Source of the DNA: an uncultured Spartobacteria bacterium
GTDB taxonomy: Bacteria > Verrucomicrobiota > Verrucomicrobiia > Chthoniobacterales > JAATET01
NCBI GenBank assembly: GCA_937901895.1
Contig: CALGTD010000123.1
Span: 1-19,269, forward strand
DNA length: 19,269 bases
Reading direction: 5' to 3'
Under the pieces are notes generated by a model, which was given only the letters and a program-made list of their open reading frames with translations, did no database searches and had not been told where the DNA came from. This document shows positions 14,038 to 19,269 of this stretch, piece after piece. Position 1 is the first letter of the stretch; the number at the start of each line of letters is the position of its first letter. Both the position numbers and the translations under genes were made by a program.

Positions 14038-15071
14038 GGTTCGTTTTTCCAGTCGTAGGCCGAAAGCCGGTTTGCCTCCGCGGCGAAGGAGGGGTCGACA
14101 TAGTCGTCGAAATGCGCGGTGCCTTCGAGAATGCCGGACTCGCGTCCGAGCTGCTCGATCTCCTCGAAGTCCGGCTTCAGCGGGACGAGTTCGGTGTAGG
14201 TGACGCGATCGGGCGGCTTGCTGAGCACAAACTCGAGAAGCCGCGGGTTCTGGTTGTAATAATTGCGGCTGACGAACTTCGCGGCATCCATGCGGTTGTC
14301 CATGTCCTGGTCGAGCCACTTGCCGCTGCGGGCGATGCCGTTTACGAGCTCCTGCACCCACTCGCGGTCGTTCTCGATCGCGTCCTCGCTCACGGCCAGC
14401 ACGCAGGAAATGAAGTTTGGCCACACGTCCTTCGTCAGCCACAGCACGCGACCGTAGCCGTCCAGTTCGGTCTGGCCCATGAACGGTTCGCCGCTGGAAA
14501 TGGCATCCACGGATTTCGCATACAGCGCGGCGGGCATGTCGGGCGGCGGCATCTCGATCATCTCGACGTCATCCGGCTTCATGCCGGCTTGCTTGAGCGC
14601 GCGGAAGAAGAGGAGCCGCTGGTTCGAGTAGCGATTGGGAACGGCGATCCGTTTCCCGCGCAGATCCTGCATGCTGTGGATGTCGGAATCCTTGTGCACG
14701 ACGACCGCCGAGCCGTCGCGGTGGCCGAGGTAGACGATCTTGATCGGAACGCCCTGCTCGCGGAGGGCGATCGCCATCGGCGCGAGGATGAAGGTCGCCT
14801 TCGTGTAACCGGAAAGGTAGGCCTCCTTGAGTTCCGGCCAGCTGGCGAAGCGCAGGGGTTCGAAGATGCTGCCCTCGCCCTGCTTGTTGATGAAGTCCGT
14901 CACGGGGCACGTCAGGTGACACGTCACCGGCAGGAATCCGATGCGCCCGGATTTCGCTCCTCCTGCGGCGGGCTTCCGCGAGAAGAGGTTCAGATTCAGT
15001 GCGCCGTGGAGCAGGGTCACCGCCACCGTCCACGCGAGAACAAACAGCAAAATCGTGCGACGGAGAGTCAT
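14034..15071 (-). CDS. ABC importer substrate-binding protein, NMT1/SsuA/NrtA-like, membrane-anchored
   Basis: The product is 345 aa. The N terminus RRTILLFVLAWTVAVTLLHG is a hydrophobic segment without a lipobox, so it is either a signal peptide or an anchor. The periplasmic body opens with RIGFLPVTCHLTCPV, then FILAPMAIALREQGVPIKIV, a block like those of NMT1/THI5-, SsuA- and NrtA-type binding proteins. DLRGKRIAVPNRYSNQRLLF and SSGEPFMGQ are further typical blocks. Cys51 and Cys55 (CHLTC) lie at the expected ligand side and are unusual. I chose ATG 15071 for the signal; an AGAGG sits about ten bases upstream. It is first in its operon with the permease and ATPase. The ligand is unknown: nitrate, sulfonate, a thiamine precursor or something else. 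Confidence 0.85.
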   Translation of the reverse strand: MTLRRTILLFVLAWTVAVTLLHGALNLNLFSRKPAAGGAKSGRIGFLPVTCHLTCPVTDFINKQGEGSIFEPLRFASWPELKEAYLSGYTKATFILAPMAIALREQGVPIKIVYLGHRDGSAVVVHKDSDIHSMQDLRGKRIAVPNRYSNQRLLFFRALKQAGMKPDDVEMIEMPPPDMPAALYAKSVDAISSGEPFMGQTELDGYGRVLWLTKDVWPNFISCVLAVSEDAIENDREWVQELVNGIARSGKWLDQDMDNRMDAAKFVSRNYYNQNPRLLEFVLSKPPDRVTYTELVPLKPDFEEIEQLGRESGILEGTAHFDDYVDPSFAAEANRLSAYDWKNEP

Positions 15072-15427
15072 TCGGGGGAAACCTCTAAGGCTGTGTTGGT
15101 ATGGCGTCAATTCATCGGGCGTCGCCCGGTGAGAAATCCAGCAGTCAGCTGCGACTTCTCGAAGTGGGCATGGTAAGCGAGCGCCGTTGGGAATGGCCGG
15201 GCGAGGGCCTGTCCACTTCTGGATTCGCCGGCGCACAACGGCGAGGTTTCGGCGCGGTGAGTTACCTCGGCGCGCCACTCGTTGATGTCGACGGTTCGTT
15301 GCTTGGGCACGTGTCCGTGATGGATCAGCCATGCCTGGCTGTTTCCGACCGGGAAGGAAAGCCGCTTTCCGGGCGCGGCATTTTGTCCAATAGTTGCCGC
15401 TTCACGACGATTCACCTCCCGGGACCG
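15072..15427. promoter_or_regulatory. 356-base divergent intergenic region between importer operon and sigma factor gene
   Basis: It should hold promoters for both directions. I see no clear -35/-10 pair. There is a short perfect hairpin GGAAAG-CCG-CTTTCC (15356-15370) without a T tract. One + frame stays open throughout (from 15101), but its translation shows no domain and is probably open only because of high GC. Confidence 0.35.
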
Positions 15428-16000
15428 TTGAACGAGCTCACACGAATTCTTGAAACCTCCAGCGGCGACGGCTGTCTGCCGCCGGCGGAACTGTTGCCGC
15501 TTGTTTACGACGAACTCCGCAACGTGGCGCGCATGTTGATGGCGAAGGGGGCGTTTCAGGGCACGCTGCAGGCGACTGCGCTGGTGCACGAGGCGTGGAT
15601 CAAGCTTTCCGGCAGCGAGAGCCGTCTCTGGAACGACCGCGCGCATTTTTTCCGCGTTGCAGCGCAGGCGATGCGTCACATCCTCGTGGATCGCGCCCGT
15701 GCGAAGATGAGCCTGAAGCGGGGCTCGAACGCCGGGACGATCGATATCGATTCGACGGGACTGGACATCTCGGACACGACGCTGGATGAGCGCGTGTTGA
15801 TGGTGGACGAGATGCTGGGCCGTCTCGAACGCGAGGATCCGGAAAGCGCGCGCGTGATCACGCTGAAGTTCTTCGGCGGATTGACGAACAAGGAGGTCGC
15901 GGCCATGGACGGCGTGACCGAGCGCACGGTCGAGCGGCAGTGGGCCTTTGCAAAGGCCCGACTGTTCCGGATGATTCGCGAAGAGACCGGTGACGAATGA
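15428..16000 (+). CDS. ECF-like RNA polymerase sigma factor (Sigma70_ECF / TIGR02999 type)
   Basis: The product is 190 aa. Region 2 is seen in LLPLVYDELRNVARMLMAK and TALVHEAWIKLSG...WNDRAHFFRVAAQAMRHILVD; region 4 in LEREDPESARVITLKFFGGL followed by the helix-turn-helix TNKEVAAMDGVTERTVERQWAFAKARL. The 'L.PLVYDELR.lA', 'HEAWIKL' and 'DRAHFF..AA.AMR.iLvD' blocks define the ECF-like family common in Verrucomicrobiota, Planctomycetes and Acidobacteria, usually paired with Ser/Thr kinases. I chose TTG 15428 (MNELTRILE...) because it matches the family N terminus; upstream in-frame ATGs would add a non-conserved extension. The stop overlaps the kinase start as ATGA. No anti-sigma factor is present, so the kinase is the likely regulator. 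Confidence 0.9.
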   Translation: MNELTRILETSSGDGCLPPAELLPLVYDELRNVARMLMAKGAFQGTLQATALVHEAWIKLSGSESRLWNDRAHFFRVAAQAMRHILVDRARAKMSLKRGSNAGTIDIDSTGLDISDTTLDERVLMVDEMLGRLEREDPESARVITLKFFGGLTNKEVAAMDGVTERTVERQWAFAKARLFRMIREETGDE

Positions 16001-18225
16001 GCGTGCCGATCGAACAACTGCTGTTCGATATGGCGTCCGGCCTGACCGATGACGAGGAGCGGCGCGCGTTTCTCGACTACGTGTGCGGGGGAAATCCGGA
16101 GTTGCGGAAGCTGCTGGATGGGATGCTCGAGGTGCGCGCCGACGCGGAGAAGTTTTTCGCGGTTCCCGTGCAACCACCGACCGGTCGCGCCGAAGGAGTC
16201 CTGTCCAATGGAGAGGAGGAACTGGGTGCCCGGATCGGCCGCTACCGGCTGATCGAGCGGATTGGAGCAGGCGGGTGCGGCGTTGTGTATCTGGTGGAGC
16301 AGGAGGAGCCGGTGCGGCGGAAGGTCGCGTTGAAGATCATCCGGCTGGGGATGGATACCGAGAGCGTGATTGCGCGATTCGAGCTCGAGCGTCAGGCGCT
16401 CGCGCTGATGGATCACCCGTATATCGCGCGCGTGCTGGATGCGGGTGCCACGGCATCGGGCCGGCCGTTTTTTGTGATGGAGCTGGCGGATGGCGAGAAG
16501 ATCACGGATTTCTGCGATCGCAAGCGGCTCGGTTTGCGCGAGCGTCTGGAGCTGTTCGTTCTCGTGTGCGAGGCGATTCAGCACGCGCACCAGAAGGGCG
16601 TGATTCATCGCGACATCAAGCCGTCAAATGTGCTTGTCCGGGAGCAGGACGGTCGCGCGGTTCCGAAGGTGATCGATTTCGGCATCGCGAAGGCCACCGC
16701 CGGAGGGATCGATCCGGAATCGACCGCCACGAAGCCAGGGCAGTTCATTGGCACTCCGATCTACATGAGCCCGGAGCAGGCCGAGGGAAGCGTGGACATC
16801 GACACGCGCAGTGACATTTACAGTCTCGGCGCCTTGTTGTGTGAATTGCTCGCGGGCTGTCCTCCGGCGAAGTTCGAGCGGCTTGAAGGCCGGGGCGTGG
16901 AGGAGATTCGGAGCATCCTCCGCGAGGGGCGCGTGCGGCGGCCCTCGGCGATGCTGAGGGAGATGCCGGCCGGAGAGCTGGAAAAAGTCGCGAGTGAGCG
17001 TGGGGTGGAGCCACAGCGGCTGCCGGCGCTGCTGGAGGGGGATCTGGATTGGATCGTGCTCAAGGCGGTCGAGAAGGAACGCCAGCGTCGCTACGAAACC
17101 GCCAACGGGCTCGCGATGGACGTGCAACGCCATCTTCGCGAAGAGCCGGTGCTGGCCCGGCCGCCGAGCCGCTGGTATCTGCTGACGAAAGCGGTGCGCC
17201 GTCACCGCGCCGTGTTCGCTGCGGGCGCTGTGGCGCTGTTTGGTCTGCTGGGCGGCTTCGGCGTTGCGATGTGGCTCTTCCTGCGGGAGCGCGAGGCGCG
17301 TCAGGAGCAGGCGAGGTTGCGCGTGGTGGCCGAGCAGGCGACCGCCAACGAGGTGCGGCTTCGCGAATACGCCCAGGCGGCCGATCTCGTGAGACAGGCG
17401 GCGGTGCTGTTGAGATACAACGAGGTGGCACAGGCGGACAAACTCGTGGAGGGGCTTCCCGCCGACCGGGTCCCGCGTTCGCTCGAGGCCGCCAACGTCC
17501 TCACAAAAGTGGCCAATTGGAACCTCATGCAGGGGCGCTGGCAGGTGGCGGCGAAGCGCTTCTACCTGCTCGGCATCGTGCTCACGAGTGTGGACATGAC
17601 CGATTCCGAGGGCATTTCCTTCGAGTTTCTTTCCATCGCCACCGCCGTGAGCGAGTGGGGGGAGCCGGGACAGTTCGAGGAACTCCGCCGGCTCGCGATC
17701 GAGCGCTTTGCCCGTTCGTCCAATCCGATTGTCGCCGAGCACGTGGTCAAGGCGACGCTCCTGGAGCGCGCCGATCAGCCGACGCTGGAGAAACTCGCCC
17801 CCCTCGGAGAGGTGCTCGAGGCCTCGCTGGCAAGGAAGGACAAGAGCGCCCATCTTCTGGCGTGGCAGCAGTTTTCCCTCGCGCTTCTCGCCTACCGGAA
17901 CGGCGACCTCGAGACGGCCGCCGAGCGCGCGAGAGCGAGCCTCGGGATGGCGTCCAACAGCGAGCACCGCAGGGTTTCCAACCATCTGCTTCTCGCGATG
18001 ATCGATTTCGAGTTTGGAAACGTCGACGCCGCCCGCAAGGCTGTCGAGGAGGCGCGCAAGGAGGTCGATTCGTGGATCGGGAGGCCGTTCGCGATCCGCA
18101 ATCCCGACGGCACCCTCTGGTATAACCAGCACGCGGTCCTGCTTCTCCTGCGTGAGGCCGAGAGCCTCATGGCGCAGGGTGGCGGAGAGTCAACGGATGC
18201 CGGGTCCGCATCCGATCGTCGCTGA
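15997..18225 (+). CDS. Receptor Ser/Thr protein kinase (PknB-like) with C-terminal helical repeat region
   Basis: The product is 742 aa. A short N-terminal helical region (1-75) is followed by a Hanks-type kinase domain (about 83-380): glycine loop GAGGCGVVY (90-98), ATP-anchoring Lys113 in VALKII, HRDIKPSN (His204, catalytic Asp206), DFG (Asp227), activation-segment GTPIYMSPEQ. All catalytic residues are present, so it should be active. One transmembrane helix (about 406-428, VFAAGAVALFGLLGGFGVAMWLF) separates it from a roughly 310-residue alpha-helical C-terminal region (AANVLTKVANWNLMQGRWQVAAKRF, AYRNGDLETAAERARASLG, FEFGNVDAARKAVEEAR) that reads as degenerate TPR repeats. Cytoplasmic kinase and external sensor is the expected topology. 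It is translationally coupled to the sigma factor, its probable partner. Confidence 0.93.
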   Translation: MSVPIEQLLFDMASGLTDDEERRAFLDYVCGGNPELRKLLDGMLEVRADAEKFFAVPVQPPTGRAEGVLSNGEEELGARIGRYRLIERIGAGGCGVVYLVEQEEPVRRKVALKIIRLGMDTESVIARFELERQALALMDHPYIARVLDAGATASGRPFFVMELADGEKITDFCDRKRLGLRERLELFVLVCEAIQHAHQKGVIHRDIKPSNVLVREQDGRAVPKVIDFGIAKATAGGIDPESTATKPGQFIGTPIYMSPEQAEGSVDIDTRSDIYSLGALLCELLAGCPPAKFERLEGRGVEEIRSILREGRVRRPSAMLREMPAGELEKVASERGVEPQRLPALLEGDLDWIVLKAVEKERQRRYETANGLAMDVQRHLREEPVLARPPSRWYLLTKAVRRHRAVFAAGAVALFGLLGGFGVAMWLFLREREARQEQARLRVVAEQATANEVRLREYAQAADLVRQAAVLLRYNEVAQADKLVEGLPADRVPRSLEAANVLTKVANWNLMQGRWQVAAKRFYLLGIVLTSVDMTDSEGISFEFLSIATAVSEWGEPGQFEELRRLAIERFARSSNPIVAEHVVKATLLERADQPTLEKLAPLGEVLEASLARKDKSAHLLAWQQFSLALLAYRNGDLETAAERARASLGMASNSEHRRVSNHLLLAMIDFEFGNVDAARKAVEEARKEVDSWIGRPFAIRNPDGTLWYNQHAVLLLLREAESLMAQGGGESTDAGSASDRR

Positions 18226-18317
18226 CGAAGAAAAACTCTGTCGGGTTTTGGACAGGGAATCCGTAACTCCTGTCGAAGGGCGGTTTGCGTCCTTCGCATG
18301 CCCTGCATCCAATCCCC
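18226..18317 (+). promoter_or_regulatory. Structured spacer between kinase and LamG genes
   Basis: Ninety-two bases hold mutually exclusive pairings: CTGTC (18238-18242) or CCTGTC (18269-18274) can each pair with GACAG(G) (18251-18256), and CGAAGG (18274-18279) can pair with CCTTCG (18291-18296). No T tract follows, so no intrinsic terminator. It may be a processed or regulated 5' leader of the LamG gene. Confidence 0.3.
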
Positions 18318-19157
18318 ATGAACCGACATTTCCTCCTGATCGCCGCGGCCACCCTCGGACTCACCCTGCCCAGTCACGCTTCCCTCGTGGCATGGTATCG
18401 ATTTGATGAGGACGAGGACGCGACCATTGCACTCAATTCCGTTCCGGGAAGTTCCGTCGGGGCCATTTCCGGCGGCGTCTTTCCCGGGATGCCGGGAATT
18501 TCGGGAAACGCCTACCTGTTCGACGACGGTTCCGGTTTCGTCGACATGGGCGACGCGAACTTCTTCCCCTCGATCAACACATCGCAACAGCTGACGTTCT
18601 CCGCCTGGGTCAAAACCTCGGTGAGCGTCGGCACGCGGAATGTGGTCGTCTTTGCTGGAAATGACACGGTCAACGACCGGTATGCCGATCTCGGATACTC
18701 CGGCACGGGAGACGCGAGCAGCGGGATCGATCCGGGCGCCGCATATGCGCGCAACCGGGCTGCGGGCAATGGGGTCAATACGTCGAGCGGCATCCCGATC
18801 AACGACGACGAGTGGCACCAACTGGTCATGACGATCGACCTGACCGCCGAGAGCGACCAGCTCCGGCTGTATGTCGATGGAGAGCTGTTCGGGGTTCAGA
18901 CGTTGAGCGGAGCGAGCCTCGCGTTTCCGACCTTCAATAATTTCGAGGTCGGGCGGCTCGGGCGCTCCTCGCCGACGGACTATTACGGCGGGTTCATCGA
19001 CGACGTGCAGGTTTACGATACGGCCCTCTCGGAATCCGACATCCTGTTCCTCTACGAGAATCCCGGGCAGGCCGTCCCCGAGCCGGGCACGTTCGTGCTC
19101 GCCGGAATCGGTCTTGGGGTTCTCTGCCTGTTCCTCCGCAGGAAAACGCGGGCCTGA
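18318..19157 (+). CDS. LamG-domain surface protein with PEP-CTERM sorting signal
   Basis: The product is 279 aa. The signal peptide MNRHFLLIAAATLGLTLPSHA is cleaved before SLVAWYRFDED. A concanavalin-like LamG/laminin-G-3 domain fills residues 22-250: NAYLFDDGSGFVDMG, LTFSAWVKT, DEWHQLVMTIDL, LRLYVDGELFG and FIDDVQVYDTALSESDI are the family blocks. The C terminus is VPEPGTF, a hydrophobic helix (VLAGIGLGVLCLFL) and RRKTRA: a complete PEP-CTERM signal recognised by an exosortase. The protein is expected to be exported, cut and attached or released at the surface. I chose ATG 18318 for the signal peptide. It lies 92 bases after the kinase, on the same strand. The ligand is unknown. Confidence 0.92.
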   Translation: MNRHFLLIAAATLGLTLPSHASLVAWYRFDEDEDATIALNSVPGSSVGAISGGVFPGMPGISGNAYLFDDGSGFVDMGDANFFPSINTSQQLTFSAWVKTSVSVGTRNVVVFAGNDTVNDRYADLGYSGTGDASSGIDPGAAYARNRAAGNGVNTSSGIPINDDEWHQLVMTIDLTAESDQLRLYVDGELFGVQTLSGASLAFPTFNNFEVGRLGRSSPTDYYGGFIDDVQVYDTALSESDILFLYENPGQAVPEPGTFVLAGIGLGVLCLFLRRKTRA

Positions 19158-19229
19158 GGAACGCCGACGCCGCATCCAACTTCGTCCGTTCCGCCTCACC
19201 TCTCGTTCCAGAAATCCACCACACACCCC

Positions 19230-19269
19230 ATGAACACATCCGCACTCACTCTCGCCGCAGTCCTCTGCG
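19230..19269 (+). CDS. 5' end of another exported-protein gene, cut by window edge
   Basis: ATG 19230 starts MNTSALTLAAVLC, which reads as the beginning of a signal peptide, and the frame is open to the last base. The bases before it (CACCCC then ATGAAC) resemble those before the LamG gene ATG (ATCCCC then ATGAAC). Too little is present to name it. Confidence 0.5.
   Translation, partial: MNTSALTLAAVLC

Noticed and set aside
16624..18132. 502-codon open frame on the - strand inside the kinase gene
   Set aside because: It is a complement-frame artefact of high-GC coding DNA: rich in His, Arg, Leu and Pro, with no motif, against a fully motif-supported kinase.
17892..19226. 444-codon open frame on the - strand across the kinase end and the LamG gene
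   Set aside because: It is antisense to two supported genes and crosses their intergenic spacer; Arg/Asp-rich with no motifs.

Overview
The window is GC-rich bacterial DNA, densely packed with genes. It most likely comes from the Verrucomicrobiota, or less likely another member of the Planctomycetes-Verrucomicrobia group. Three things suggest this: an ECF-like sigma factor translationally coupled to a GxGGCGVVY-type receptor Ser/Thr kinase; a LamG protein with a C-terminal VPEP...membrane...RRK (PEP-CTERM) sorting signal; and a tyrA-aroA-cmk-plsC operon linked by 4-base stop/start overlaps. The taxonomic call is inference. No phage, insertion sequence or CRISPR array is visible.

Layout. (1) 1-795 (+) is the 3' part of a protein with a carbohydrate-binding-like module. 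(2) 6023-797 (-) is a run of eight genes read right to left: a C39-like papain-fold protein, two paralogous short lipoproteins, tyrA, aroA, cmk, plsC and a 57-aa membrane or lipoprotein ORF. From the second lipoprotein onward every junction overlaps. tyrA has no ATG, GTG or TTG upstream of its Rossmann motif and seems to start at a CTG overlapping the lipoprotein stop. (3) 6057-8173 (+) is a secreted NlpC/P60-like protein coupled by GTGA to an HTTM membrane protein. (4) 9632-8134 (-) is trmL followed by an ABC ATPase with no permease in view. (5) 9756-9827 (+) is tRNA-Arg(CCT). (6) 9828-10148 is a leader-like stretch with an 18-bp perfect palindrome, a possible 54-codon ORF and a strong intrinsic terminator, lying just before a secreted GH32 fructan hydrolase (10149-12308). 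The GH32 stop overlaps a 27-codon ORF that looks like the stump of a lost gene. (7) 15071-12476 (-) is a complete nitrate/sulfonate/taurine-type ABC importer: binding protein, permease and ATPase, all ATGA-linked. (8) 15428-18225 (+) is the sigma factor and kinase pair, followed by a structured spacer, the LamG/PEP-CTERM protein, and the first 13 codons of another gene at the window edge.

How the genes may work together. The left operon joins the last step of chorismate precursor synthesis (aroA) and the tyrosine branch (tyrA) with CMP kinase, an acyltransferase for phospholipid synthesis and several small envelope proteins. That is a housekeeping unit with uncharacterised envelope genes at both ends. 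The right end looks like a signalling module (kinase, ECF-like sigma, cell-surface LamG protein). The best leads for new biology are the paralogous lipoproteins next to the CTG-started tyrA, the terminator-bearing leader of the GH32 gene, the cysteine-bearing binding protein, and the sigma/kinase/LamG cluster.
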